From: a virus
DNA length: 64,000 nucleotides
Direction: 5' to 3' (one strand)
IMG/VR virus record: IMGVR_UViG_3300021197_001489
Location: 186,001 to 250,000 of that record
Notes under the pieces: generated by a model
Seen by the model: only the letters and a program-made list of their open reading frames with translations
The model's database searches: none
Told to the model about the DNA's origin: nothing
Translations under genes and position numbers: made by a program
Part shown: piece after piece, positions 15,240-23,904 of the stretch
How the letters are laid out: every line of letters starts with the position of its first letter
How positions within the stretch are numbered: position 1 is the first letter of the stretch

Positions 15240-15972
15240 AAAACACAAACACAGTTTGAAAAATGTACTGAGTTACATGTATGAATATGATGATTTTATG
15301 GACAGTGTTGGGCGTGTTATTGATCTTGGTTGCGACGTTGAAGCAACCGATATGCTGTGGTGGGCAAGTGCTACCACAAGAGATGAAGCAAAAACTCCGC
15401 TAGGCATTAAATGCGTTGGTGTTAACACATTTAAAAGACTTAATAGTAGTCACAATAGTATATCATACCAAAATCACAACATCGAATCTCTAAACCGTGT
15501 TAAAAAATCATTTGATATAGTATATTGCTACGATCAATTGCAGTATTTGTTAAACCCGTACCAAGCATTGTCAAATTGGTGGCATATTGCAAACAAAGAT
15601 GCTATGTTGGTACTGGCAGTGCCGCAAACTGTTAACACAGAATATCACATTCAAGAATACAACCTAGCCTTGGATCACAAATATCATTACACAATGCCGC
15701 AGTTAATCTATATGCTGGCTGTTAGTGGCTGGGATTGTCGTGATGGATTTTTTAAGAAAACACCTGGAGATCCGTGGCTGTATGCCATTGTGTACAAGAG
15801 CAACATCGAACCAATGAATCCTCAACAAGTTAACTTGTATAATCTTATAGAAGAAACTGAATTGTTACCGCAGTGTGCAGTGGATGGAATTAACAAATAC
15901 GGAAAGTTAAGACAGCGTGATCTTGTACTTCCGTGGTTAGACAAAAGCCTTATGGTTATGGAGCAACACTAA
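15214..15972 (+). CDS. Class I SAM-dependent methyltransferase
   Basis: A 252-residue product with a Rossmann-type start GRVIDLGCDVEATD (motif I), FDIVYCYDQLQYLLNP (motif IV, acidic residue then hydrophobic strand) and LVLAVPQ (motif VI region), as in ubiquinone/glycan-type methyltransferases. It is coupled to the glycosyltransferase upstream and to the cupin gene downstream (TAATG). It probably methylates a sugar or small molecule. Confidence 0.65.
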   Translation: MSSFTSPHEKHKHSLKNVLSYMYEYDDFMDSVGRVIDLGCDVEATDMLWWASATTRDEAKTPLGIKCVGVNTFKRLNSSHNSISYQNHNIESLNRVKKSFDIVYCYDQLQYLLNPYQALSNWWHIANKDAMLVLAVPQTVNTEYHIQEYNLALDHKYHYTMPQLIYMLAVSGWDCRDGFFKKTPGDPWLYAIVYKSNIEPMNPQQVNLYNLIEETELLPQCAVDGINKYGKLRQRDLVLPWLDKSLMVMEQH

Positions 15973-16331
15973 TGGGAATCAAAGCAGGAAAAATATGGGG
16001 TAAGACCGAGCTTATCCACGCCAATGGCGTACTAGAGTTTCATCGTATAGAATTTAAAAAAGGATACAAGTGTAGCGAACACGAACATTCCTACAAATGG
16101 AACGGTTTCTTTATTGAGTCGGGTAAGATGATTGTGCGTGTGTGGCAAGATGGTGAGCAACAAGGGTTAGTTGATGAAACTGTGCTTGAAGCTGGAGATT
16201 TTACACAAGTAAAGCCAGGCAAGATACATCAGTTTGAGGGTCTGGAAGATGGAGTAGCCTTTGAACTGTATTGGGCAGAATTTTGCCATGATGACATCAA
16301 ACGGCGCAGTGTTGGCACCAAAGCTAAATGA
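15972..16331 (+). CDS. Cupin-fold protein (mannose-6-phosphate isomerase type II-like)
   Basis: A 119-residue single cupin. HEHSYKWNGFFIESGKM contains the H-x-H metal motif, and GDFTQVKPGKIHQFEGLEDG contains the second His motif. This resembles the isomerase cupin domain of GDP-mannose enzymes. The ATG at 15972 overlaps the previous stop; a longer reading upstream is unlikely. It may bind or isomerise a sugar phosphate, or act as a lectin-like cupin. Confidence 0.7.
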   Translation: MGIKAGKIWGKTELIHANGVLEFHRIEFKKGYKCSEHEHSYKWNGFFIESGKMIVRVWQDGEQQGLVDETVLEAGDFTQVKPGKIHQFEGLEDGVAFELYWAEFCHDDIKRRSVGTKAK

Positions 16332-16341
16332 GTGAGGGATC

Positions 16342-16533
16342 ATGACTAAAAACGTGCAAGAAAGAATGGAAGAACTTTGCAAACCAATTGATAGACAAAT
16401 TATGATGTGTGACGATAGAGAAGATATTCTAATGATGGCATGTGCAATGCTTATGAAAGTGAAAACAATGTTGGACGCACAAATAGGTACCGAAGGCCGT
16501 AAAATCATAATAGCAGATTCTAACAAAGACTGA
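16342..16533 (+). CDS. Small conserved helical protein (63 aa)
   Basis: A 63-residue protein behind GAGGGATC. The sequence VQERMEELCKPIDRQIMMCDDREDILMMACAMLMK reads as two amphipathic helices rich in Met and Cys. It resembles a small protein common in marine T4-like genomes whose role is not known. It sits inside the glycan island, so it may be a core phage gene around which cargo was inserted. Confidence 0.6.
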   Translation: MTKNVQERMEELCKPIDRQIMMCDDREDILMMACAMLMKVKTMLDAQIGTEGRKIIIADSNKD

Positions 16534-16540
16534 TACAGCT

Positions 16541-17092
16541 ATGAAAAACAGTGAAGAATACACAAAACAATTAGAAAAACTACACTCACGCAAGAGCTTT
16601 GGTACCGCAACCGGTGCGCCAAATATACTCACTGACTTTTTAAAGGACCATCCAGTAAATAGCATACTTGATTTTGGTTGCGGCAAAGGCACACCATTGG
16701 ATAGTTTGAAGTCAGATACAATGGACATATACAGCTATGATCCTATAACACATCCAATTGAACTACCAGAACAAGTTGATCTTGTGTACAGTCGTGATGT
16801 ACTTGAACACATTGAACCAGAGCAGATTGACGCTGTGTTAGAAGAACTATTTGAAATTGGCACAAAGTATCAGCATCATTTTATTGCGTGTCATCCTGCA
16901 AAGAAACGACTCAGTGACGGACGGAATGCACATCTTATCATTGAAGACCCACAATGGTGGAAAGACAAAATTGAACAGATACCAGGTTGGAAAATTATAC
17001 ATGAAAACATCAATGGCCCAAAGCAGTTTGTACGAGGTAATCTTACAATAGATATTGTGAAATACACAGTGATACTAGAGAGGCAAGACTAA
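16541..17092 (+). CDS. Class I SAM-dependent methyltransferase
   Basis: A 183-residue methyltransferase with motif I ILDFGCGKGTP, an acidic end of strand 2 (YSYDP) and VDLVYSRDVLEHIEP (motif IV to helix, with the DVLEH signature). The C-terminal strands end in KYTVILER. It is distinct from the methyltransferase at 15214. Substrate unknown, probably a glycan intermediate. Confidence 0.75.
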   Translation: MKNSEEYTKQLEKLHSRKSFGTATGAPNILTDFLKDHPVNSILDFGCGKGTPLDSLKSDTMDIYSYDPITHPIELPEQVDLVYSRDVLEHIEPEQIDAVLEELFEIGTKYQHHFIACHPAKKRLSDGRNAHLIIEDPQWWKDKIEQIPGWKIIHENINGPKQFVRGNLTIDIVKYTVILERQD

Positions 17093-17094
17093 TC

Positions 17095-17679
17095 GTGAAA
17101 ATTTTAGCAGTTGGGTGCAGTTTTATGTGTAGACACGAACACGTGATTCCTCAATGCGAAGTAGTTGCAAAACGTTTAGGTGCAGATATAGACAACAGGA
17201 GCAAAGCAGGTAATGGAAACACTCATATAGTTTACAACACGATTGATGCTTTGTTAGAAAACAGTTATGATTTAGTTTTAGTTGGATGGAGCAATGCTCT
17301 TAGATGGGATTATATAACTGCACCACACAAGTGGTTTTCATTTAAAGTAAGCGATAATTTATCATCAGTGAAAGCCGGTATAGATGTTGAAGGATCAATG
17401 TACAGACACTGGAGTAGTAAGGTAATACTGTTAGTTAATTATTTTCGCACCAAAGGCATTTCTTTTGTAATGTGGAATAGCTTGGATTGTTGGCATTACG
17501 AAGATACTATGTTGAACAAAGAGTTAAAAAATATAAAAGAATTTATAGATATAGAAACAAGTCAAATTACCGACTTACGAAGTAAAGCACAATGGTTTTC
17601 TACAGATGATCACCATCCTAATCAACAAAGCCAAGATGAATGGGCAGATAAGATATTAGAAAGAGTAATAGGATGTTAA
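17095..17679 (+). CDS. SGNH-hydrolase-like protein (GCS type)
   Basis: A 194-residue product with block I AVGCSFMCR (Gly-Cys-Ser in place of Gly-Asp-Ser), a strand DLVLVGWSNALRWD and block V TDDHHPN containing Asp-x-x-His. This is the layout of SGNH esterases. It is one of five such paralogues in the window (others at 35747, 37859, 39572 and 40258). GTG start. It could remove or add acyl groups on glycans. The altered block I leaves catalysis uncertain. Confidence 0.55.
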   Translation: MKILAVGCSFMCRHEHVIPQCEVVAKRLGADIDNRSKAGNGNTHIVYNTIDALLENSYDLVLVGWSNALRWDYITAPHKWFSFKVSDNLSSVKAGIDVEGSMYRHWSSKVILLVNYFRTKGISFVMWNSLDCWHYEDTMLNKELKNIKEFIDIETSQITDLRSKAQWFSTDDHHPNQQSQDEWADKILERVIGC

Positions 17680-18350
17680 TGAGAAACGGAAATTGGTGGA
17701 CACCAAAAGGCACTGCCGGCAAATCTGGTGACCAGATCAGGGAAGAAAATTTCAGTTGCATTGAGCCTATAAAAAAAGCAGTGGCCTATTGTACAAAACA
17801 TGAAAATGCAATTGATGTAGGTACATGGATAGGTGACAGTACAGTGCTCATGGCTGGCTTATTTACGAATGTAATTGGATTCGAACCGCATCCGATAGTG
17901 CATGTTTGTTGCGAAAAGAATTTACAAGAACGCGGCATAGATAATGTTGCAGTGTATAATATAGCACTAAGCAATGAAAACAAGTTGATTGATTTGCATA
18001 CTGGTAAAAGCACATTTATGGGATGGGTAAGTGATAAAGACGAAAAGCCAAAGGATATTGCAGTACACAACACACAGAAAGTACAAAGTTTATACTTAGA
18101 CAGTTATGATTTTGAAGACATAGACTTTATCAAGATAGATGTTGACAGTCACGAAGGATATCTATTGCAAGGCGCGCAGAACTTTTTTGAAACTAATTCA
18201 CCTGTGGTTTTGATAGAATATAAACAAAGAATAATACTAGACAGACAACCAGAAGATACGCCCGATGCATTTGAATTATTGAATAGTTACGGGTATTCAT
18301 TGAAGGAAAAAGTGGAAAAAGCAGACTGGGTGTTTACTCGTGATAAATGA
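17679..18350 (+). CDS. FkbM-family methyltransferase
   Basis: A 223-residue product with NAIDVGTWIGDSTVLMAG (motif I), VIGFEPHP (acidic strand 2 end, the FEP signature of FkbM), VQSLYLDSY and IDFIKIDVDSHEGYLLQGA (FkbM KID-x-EG signature), and VVLIEYK. The ATG at 17679 overlaps the previous stop and has AGGA at the right distance; a start six bases earlier is possible. FkbM enzymes O-methylate sugars and polyketides. A paralogue lies at 22019 on the other strand. Confidence 0.8.
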   Translation: MRNGNWWTPKGTAGKSGDQIREENFSCIEPIKKAVAYCTKHENAIDVGTWIGDSTVLMAGLFTNVIGFEPHPIVHVCCEKNLQERGIDNVAVYNIALSNENKLIDLHTGKSTFMGWVSDKDEKPKDIAVHNTQKVQSLYLDSYDFEDIDFIKIDVDSHEGYLLQGAQNFFETNSPVVLIEYKQRIILDRQPEDTPDAFELLNSYGYSLKEKVEKADWVFTRDK

Positions 18351-18371
18351 TAATAAGGACCACGGATTACA

Positions 18372-18548
18372 ATGACTGAAATGACTGAAACAAAACAATC
18401 TAAAATGGAACGTATCTTTGCATTAGAAGATGAAATTGCCTATGCACAAACACAACTACAGCCACAAGATACTGGATGGATCAGCACTGGAATAAGTTGG
18501 CTGCGGCACCGGGTGCGTGAATTGAAGGAAGAACTAGATGGTAGATAA
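18372..18548 (+). CDS. Small helical protein (58 aa), hypothetical
   Basis: An ATG behind AAGGACC opens a 58-codon frame ending at TAA 18546-18548. The product is a likely two-helix protein with a hinge at Pro-Gln-Asp-Thr-Gly and a basic SWLRHRVRELKEEL helix. It overlaps the start of the cytidylyltransferase-cupin gene by 11 bases, so translation is probably coupled. No family recognised. Confidence 0.55.
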   Translation: MTEMTETKQSKMERIFALEDEIAYAQTQLQPQDTGWISTGISWLRHRVRELKEELDGR

Positions 18549-19398
18549 TAGAAGACAGCCCAAGTCGGAACCCGGAGAATTTCTTCCAGGCGTGAAATTT
18601 AAAGATATTGATTATACTATTGTGCTAGTAACAGGTGGATTTGATCCACTACATACTGGACACATTGAATATTTTAAAGCGGCAGCAACTTACGGCAACA
18701 TACTGCTAGTAGGTGTTAATTCAGATAGTTGGCTCGAACGCAAAAAAGGGCGCAGCTTTATGCCCATTGCTGAACGTGCAGACATTATTGGTCATTTAGG
18801 AATGGTTGGCGGTGTCGTGAGTTTTGACAACGAATTTGATGCTGACGGCAGTGCAAAAAAGTTTATACAAACAACATTGGACAACTATCCAACAGCCAAA
18901 GTGGTATTTGCCAATGGCGGTGACAGAACAGACAACAACATTCCAGAAATGGATATCCAAGATCCAAGATTGAAGTTTATTTTTGGTGTGGGTGGAGAAA
19001 ACAAAAAGAACTCAAGTTCCTGGATTCTCAAAGAATGGGAAGCACCAAAAATAGAACGCGAATGGGGACACTATAGAGAACTTTACAGTGGCGAAGGCTT
19101 TCAAGTTAAGGAATTGGTTATTGCTCCGCATAGTAAACTTAGTATGCAGCGGCACAAACACCGTAGCGAAACTTGGAATTTGGTAAGCGGCGTTGCACAT
19201 GTACTAACCAGCACCAACAACAGTGATCCTTTAGACGGTGCACAAAGACAAATATTGACCCCGCCTAATCCTGTAGACATTCCCAAGGGTGTGTGGCACC
19301 AAGGAGTTAATGACAGCGACGAACCAGCCCACATTGTTGAAGTGTGGAAGGGTGTAAGCCCATTATTATCAGAAAGTGACATTGAAAGATGGAATTAG
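18538..19398 (+). CDS. Cytidylyltransferase-cupin fusion protein
   Basis: A 286-residue two-domain protein. Residues 20-150 form a nucleotidyltransferase with VTGGFDPLHTGHIEYF (HxGH motif, RfaE/TagD type) and a C-terminal SSSWILKEW segment in place of the usual ISSTxI. Residues 175-286 are a cupin with MQRHKHRSETWNLVSG and a second His motif near IPKGVWHQG, as in mannose-6-phosphate isomerase type II. It may activate a sugar or polyol as a CDP derivative. It overlaps the genes on both sides. Confidence 0.75.
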   Translation: MVDNRRQPKSEPGEFLPGVKFKDIDYTIVLVTGGFDPLHTGHIEYFKAAATYGNILLVGVNSDSWLERKKGRSFMPIAERADIIGHLGMVGGVVSFDNEFDADGSAKKFIQTTLDNYPTAKVVFANGGDRTDNNIPEMDIQDPRLKFIFGVGGENKKNSSSWILKEWEAPKIEREWGHYRELYSGEGFQVKELVIAPHSKLSMQRHKHRSETWNLVSGVAHVLTSTNNSDPLDGAQRQILTPPNPVDIPKGVWHQGVNDSDEPAHIVEVWKGVSPLLSESDIERWN

Positions 19399-21071
19399 AA
19401 TTGCTTACAGTTTATATTGGATGGGATAGTAGAGAACCTATTGCTGCAGATGTTTGTCGACACAGTATCCTTGAACACGCAAGTATACCAGTTAATATTG
19501 TTATGCTAAAGCAAGATGAACTACGTGAAAGAGAGCTGTATTGGCGTGATGTTGATAAACTAGCAAGCACTGAGTTTACGTTTACTAGATTCCTTGTTCC
19601 TGAACTTAACTGCTTCGAAGGTACAGCTATATTCATGGACAGTGATATGATTATTACTACAGATATTGCTGAATTAATTGCAGATGTAGACCCTAACAAA
19701 GCAGTTAGTTGTGTGCAACATGACTATACTCCGCCAGAAGGTGTTAAGATGGACGGACAACAACAGTTGGCCTATCCACGTAAAAACTGGAGCTCAATGG
19801 TTGTGTGGAACTGTGCGCATCCTGCTAACCAGCAAGTAACCAAAGAATTAGTAAATGATCCTGAAATTACTGGTGCATACTTACATAGGTTTAGTTGGCT
19901 TGAGGATGACTATATTGGATTGCTTGGGCCACAATGGAACTGGCTTGTAGATTGGTATGTTGAAGGCAGAGATGGTTCACCTTTATTGTTACACTACACT
20001 GAAGGCGGTCCTTGGTTTCCAAATCACGAAAATTGTGGTTATGCAGACGTTTGGAACAACTATCATAATGATTACTTAATGTCAAAACCTCAGGCAAGTG
20101 TAAGTATTAAAGATTTAAGTTTGCCAGAAGAAATTACGAATACCCTACACAACATTTTAGAATCTGCAAAAGATCCGTTTAATATCTACACAGATGGAAG
20201 TATGAAACAGTATATGAAGGATCTGACATTCCAGTATGAACAACAAAAGGTTGTAGGTATAGTTGATGCAGGGCTTGTTCCCAAGGAGGATGAAGTGGTT
20301 AAAGAACCTAAAAAAGATGCAATACTTGATAATTTTCTCACAGGAGCTCAAGGAGTTTTTGCTGGTAGTAAACACTTAGATGACTTAGACACTAAAACAC
20401 CTATAGTGGTTCGAGGCATTGCAAAAAAGAAAGTAATGCATAAAGCCCTCAAAGATGGCAGAGACTTTTATTATATTGACACAGGATACTTTGGAAACCA
20501 AAAAACGAAATTGTATCACAGATGTGTAAAAAATGGATTGCAGTTTAATTTGCCAATTTGGAAAGATTGTCCAGACGACAGGTTCATTAGAACTAACACA
20601 ACAATACGTAGAAAAAGCTCAGGTAGGAATATACTTGTATGTCCGCCAAGCCAGAAAGCATTGAGCTATTGGGGAGTAAATTTGCAAGAATGGTTAGAAT
20701 CTACCAAACAAGAAATAGCAAAACACACTGACAGACCGATTGTAATACGTGAAAAACAAAAACGTCATGTGCGTACAAACGAAGACACTATGGAAATGGC
20801 ACTGCAACGTGATGTACACTGTTTGGTTACATACAATAGTATTGCCGCAGTTGAAGCACTAATAATGGGTAAACCAGTTTTCACAATGGGGCCTAATGCT
20901 GCAGAACCTTTAGCAAACACTAGTTTGAAACGTTTAGACAACCCATTAATGCCTACCGTGGAAAGAATAAGACAACTCTGTTGTAATCTTGCATATGGAC
21001 AGTTTACACCCGCTGAAATGGTCGATGGTACTGCTTGGAGAATACTCCAGGAGTTCAATGAACGAGAGTAA
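19389..21071 (+). CDS. Bifunctional glycosyltransferase (GT-A plus GT-B-like domains)
   Basis: A 560-residue protein. Residues 1-240 are a GT-A domain with VYIGWDSREP, the metal motif FMDSDMI (Asp-x-Asp) and a DDYIGLLGPQWNW acceptor region. From about residue 310, a second domain (TPIVVRG, FYYIDTGYFG, then ILVCPPS, PIVIREKQ, VTYNSIAAVEALIMGKPVF) is homologous to the stand-alone proteins at 21074 and 23905. The two activities could make consecutive sugar linkages. It overlaps the preceding gene by 10 bases. Confidence 0.7.
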   Translation: MELELLTVYIGWDSREPIAADVCRHSILEHASIPVNIVMLKQDELRERELYWRDVDKLASTEFTFTRFLVPELNCFEGTAIFMDSDMIITTDIAELIADVDPNKAVSCVQHDYTPPEGVKMDGQQQLAYPRKNWSSMVVWNCAHPANQQVTKELVNDPEITGAYLHRFSWLEDDYIGLLGPQWNWLVDWYVEGRDGSPLLLHYTEGGPWFPNHENCGYADVWNNYHNDYLMSKPQASVSIKDLSLPEEITNTLHNILESAKDPFNIYTDGSMKQYMKDLTFQYEQQKVVGIVDAGLVPKEDEVVKEPKKDAILDNFLTGAQGVFAGSKHLDDLDTKTPIVVRGIAKKKVMHKALKDGRDFYYIDTGYFGNQKTKLYHRCVKNGLQFNLPIWKDCPDDRFIRTNTTIRRKSSGRNILVCPPSQKALSYWGVNLQEWLESTKQEIAKHTDRPIVIREKQKRHVRTNEDTMEMALQRDVHCLVTYNSIAAVEALIMGKPVFTMGPNAAEPLANTSLKRLDNPLMPTVERIRQLCCNLAYGQFTPAEMVDGTAWRILQEFNERE

Positions 21072-21073
21072 AA

Positions 21074-22030
21074 ATGACAACATGGGATTATGATGTTGTC
21101 GTCTACTTGGGCACTTTACCAAAAATTAGAAATCACAACATCAAAGTACAAGTTATGAGAGCTTTTGGAACAGGCGCTGCTAAATGCGGAGTGCGTTGTC
21201 TTGTTGACGATAATTTACAAAATAGGCAAGTGTACAATACAAGACTAGCAGTCATACTTGGATGGGTTGGCATGAGCTACAGTGGTCCTCATATATACTT
21301 TCGGGAAGCAATAATACAGCAGCAGGAACGAACTGGCGCCAAAGTGATGAGTATAGACGGCAGTTGTTTCAAGTTTCATAAAGATCACGAAAACATGTGG
21401 TTAAGATACAGTCTTGACAATGTGTTTTGGAACAGTGGCAACTATGCCAACCGTAATAGTACTAGCAAACACTGGGACATGGTTAAGAGCAGTTTGAACC
21501 TTGTTGAAAAACCTTGGCGCAATGATGGTGATAACATCCTTGTGTGCTTGCAAAGGGACAACGGATGGAATGCAAAAGGTTTTGATCAAGAAGCGTGGCT
21601 TAAGAAGACTATTAAAAAGATACGTCATCTTACTGACGAACCAATTAAAATCAGAGCTCATCCTGGAGATCTAAACCCAAGTGGCAAAAAATCAAAACGT
21701 GATTGGAGTTGGGTAAATCAGTTTTCTGGATGCGAACTTGTTGATAGTATGCACACAACATTACATCAAAGCATGAAGACTGCAAGATGCGCAGTATATT
21801 ATAATAGTTCGAGCAGTGTATTGAGTGTGCTAGAGGGAATACCAACGTTTGTAAGTGAAGAAGGTGCAGTTACTTGGGACGTAGCAAATCACAACATTAA
21901 GAATATTTTAAATCCATTTATGCCTGATCGTACACAATGGTTTAACGACTTAGCACAAGCACATTGGACACTAAAGCAAAGTCAAAATGGTGAAATATAT
22001 CGCCACTTTGCACAGTATCTACCAACCTAG
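21074..22030 (+). CDS. GT-B-like glycosyltransferase, paralogue of 19389 C-domain and 23905
   Basis: A 318-residue protein. The C-terminal half has NILVCLQRD, WLKKTIKKIR, PIKIRAHPGD, AVYYNSSSSVLSVLEGIPTFV and NPFMPDRTQWFNDLA, the same series as in the protein at 23905 and in the second domain at 19389. The N-half contains LAVILGW and KVMSIDGS. The pattern suggests a nucleotide-sugar-binding C-domain of capsule-type transferases. It starts two bases after the fused gene. Convergent with the FkbM gene, overlapping by 12 bases. Confidence 0.6.
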   Translation: MTTWDYDVVVYLGTLPKIRNHNIKVQVMRAFGTGAAKCGVRCLVDDNLQNRQVYNTRLAVILGWVGMSYSGPHIYFREAIIQQQERTGAKVMSIDGSCFKFHKDHENMWLRYSLDNVFWNSGNYANRNSTSKHWDMVKSSLNLVEKPWRNDGDNILVCLQRDNGWNAKGFDQEAWLKKTIKKIRHLTDEPIKIRAHPGDLNPSGKKSKRDWSWVNQFSGCELVDSMHTTLHQSMKTARCAVYYNSSSSVLSVLEGIPTFVSEEGAVTWDVANHNIKNILNPFMPDRTQWFNDLAQAHWTLKQSQNGEIYRHFAQYLPT

Positions 22031-22669
22031 TATACAATCATCGCGCACTTGCGCAAGTTTACTAGCACCCCAACTTTGTAACAAATCAACGCAATTATAT
22101 TGCGTATCTTTGGTAATACCTATGTCTTTGTGCAATTTTTGTTCAACTACAATTACAGGTTTGTGATGCTTGATAGTTTCTTGAGCACCTTCTAGTATTG
22201 ACAATTCATAGCCTTCACAGTCAATCTTAATATAGTCAATTCTTTCAAATTCCAAACCGTCTAAACGCCACATTTTAATGTTGCCTGTGCCAATAGTGCT
22301 GTTGTCAACATGACTGTGTCCAGTATTACCTTCGGTAACAATCATATTGATAGTTGTGTCGGTGGATCCTAGTGCATAAGGACGTATGTCAATATTACTA
22401 GCAGTAGCATTTTTAATCAAGCAGTTGCGAAAGTCTGCTACAGGTTCAAATGCAATAACCTTTTTGAACTGTTGTGCAAGATCTCTGCTCCACAATCCAA
22501 TGTTTGCACCAATATCCAGTGCAACATCTTTTTGTTTTACAAATTGCAAACTTTTTGTACGCACTGGCTCCTGATATACAGGACCGCCGCCTTTTTTAAT
22601 ATTTTTTGTCAGCATTGCTGCAAAGTGTGTATCCTGATCAGGAAACCACCAACCATGTTTTTCATACAT
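22019..22669 (-). CDS. FkbM-family methyltransferase (minus strand)
   Basis: A 216-residue product with VALDIGANIGLWSRDLA (motif I), VIAFEPVADF (FEP signature), WRLDGLEFERIDYIKIDCEGYELSILEGA and IVVEQK. It is more canonical than the FkbM enzyme at 17679 and only distantly similar. The ATG at 22669 overlaps the upstream stop (TGATG). Likely O-methylation of a glycan. Confidence 0.8.
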   Translation of the reverse strand: MYEKHGWWFPDQDTHFAAMLTKNIKKGGGPVYQEPVRTKSLQFVKQKDVALDIGANIGLWSRDLAQQFKKVIAFEPVADFRNCLIKNATASNIDIRPYALGSTDTTINMIVTEGNTGHSHVDNSTIGTGNIKMWRLDGLEFERIDYIKIDCEGYELSILEGAQETIKHHKPVIVVEQKLHKDIGITKDTQYNCVDLLQSWGASKLAQVRDDCILGW

Positions 22670-23061
22670 CAAAAATCAATCTCCAATCCAAGGCCTATAT
22701 TGTCACTGGCAGCTTTGCTGTGTACAATAGTGGTAAAAGACAAACTCCATTTATCCCAAGGATCTGGCAAGTATCGTGCCATCTGGTAGTTCAGCATTGT
22801 CCTGGCAACAAAGTACTTATTTACATCGCCTCTACTGGGATGACGCCCAAGTAGGGGATTTGTCTCATGGTAGTTTTCGTCATATCGTTCTGTTAAGTTT
22901 AGTGTACTACCCCAGTCGGCTGCAATTGCAATATTGCTAGCAACAAACACAGTGCGTTTTTCTGTATCCCACTCTTTCCAGTTACTGGCGTGTGTGCTAC
23001 ATCCTGCTAATGTGATGCACACCAGCAGAAATGCTATGCAATATTTAAAAATGTAGGTCAC
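22669..23061 (-). CDS. Predicted lipoprotein
   Basis: A 130-residue protein starting at GTG. A hydrophobic signal segment (FKYCIAFLLVCITL) is followed by the lipobox LAGC, with acylation predicted on the Cys at about residue 21. The mature part has FVASNIAIAADWGSTLNL, ETNPLLGRHPS and a C-terminal beta-like LGLEIDF. It lies between an FkbM gene and a glycosyltransferase with overlapping starts and stops. A phage lipoprotein in the host envelope could serve superinfection exclusion or envelope remodelling; that is inference. Confidence 0.65.
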   Translation of the reverse strand: MTYIFKYCIAFLLVCITLAGCSTHASNWKEWDTEKRTVFVASNIAIAADWGSTLNLTERYDENYHETNPLLGRHPSRGDVNKYFVARTMLNYQMARYLPDPWDKWSLSFTTIVHSKAASDNIGLGLEIDF

Positions 23062-23888
23062 TTGGGTTTTATACTTTTCCAGTATGCATTATTTTCGTGT
23101 AGCTTCATATCACTGCGTTCGGAGTGGCCTTGTTGTTTCCTGTCACCCTTCATGTGATCTATGTACTTGCCTAACTCACTGTTGATAAACGGATGGCCAG
23201 CCAGTCCTTTGGTGTCGGGTTGCGGGTTAAGATCATGAAAAACAGCGCCTTTGGTATCTCTGTACAGTTTACGCTGAACGTCGAACAAGTAACTGTCGTG
23301 CCACTCTTTTTGTTCAAACATAGTATCGTTGATATACATGTTAGCAAAGTCGTTTACAAAGTCAATACCCAACGGATGTCTGCGATTATACCCTACCCAA
23401 CCACATTCGCTATGGTACATGTCTGTTCTTCCTAGGTGTGTTGCAACACATGAGTCATTGCTCACTGTGTCAAGAAAGTTTTCTGGTATTGGTGTGTGGG
23501 TCCGAGTATCAGCATCCAGCCAAATAATCCAATCACTGTCAATGTTGTTTACTGCATGATGCACTGCAAAAACCTTGTAACAAAATCTTAAACCTTGCCA
23601 TTTAAAATGTTTATTTGGTTTCCAAATACGTTCGTTATGAGGGCCGAGACCACCGTTTGCTTCTGGATTGTTTTTGTGCCGTTTTGTAAACCGTTTGCAA
23701 TGTTTGCTGTTGGCAATTAAATCTATGCAACGAACATTACGCTTGGAAACAACAGGTGTACAGTTTTCTGTATACACTACTAAATCAACACTGTTAGGCC
23801 AGAACTGTTCAAATGTATTGATCATTCGTTGGCCATACAATTTCAAGCCTTCCTTGTGAAATGTGGTAACTACAGTATAACGTTTCAT
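23058..23888 (-). CDS. GT-A glycosyltransferase (minus strand)
   Basis: A 276-residue product from MKRYTVVTTFH. WIIWLDADTRTHTPIP holds the Asp-x-Asp metal motif of GT-A enzymes, and YHSECGWVGYN and HDSYLFD follow in the acceptor region. An in-frame ATG eight codons earlier lies inside a late promoter box, so the start at 23888 is preferred. That ATG sits five bases after TATAAATA. The lipoprotein gene follows with a 4-base overlap. Confidence 0.7.
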   Translation of the reverse strand: MKRYTVVTTFHKEGLKLYGQRMINTFEQFWPNSVDLVVYTENCTPVVSKRNVRCIDLIANSKHCKRFTKRHKNNPEANGGLGPHNERIWKPNKHFKWQGLRFCYKVFAVHHAVNNIDSDWIIWLDADTRTHTPIPENFLDTVSNDSCVATHLGRTDMYHSECGWVGYNRRHPLGIDFVNDFANMYINDTMFEQKEWHDSYLFDVQRKLYRDTKGAVFHDLNPQPDTKGLAGHPFINSELGKYIDHMKGDRKQQGHSERSDMKLHENNAYWKSIKPK

Positions 23889-23893
23889 ATGAG

Positions 23894-23901
23894 TATTTAT
23901 A
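23894..23901 (-). promoter_or_regulatory. Late promoter box TATAAATA (minus strand)
   Basis: A perfect TATAAATA on the minus strand, five bases before the ATG at 23888. This predicts a leaderless transcript for the minus-strand operon of glycosyltransferase, lipoprotein and FkbM genes. Confidence 0.6.
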
Positions 23902-23904
23902 GTC

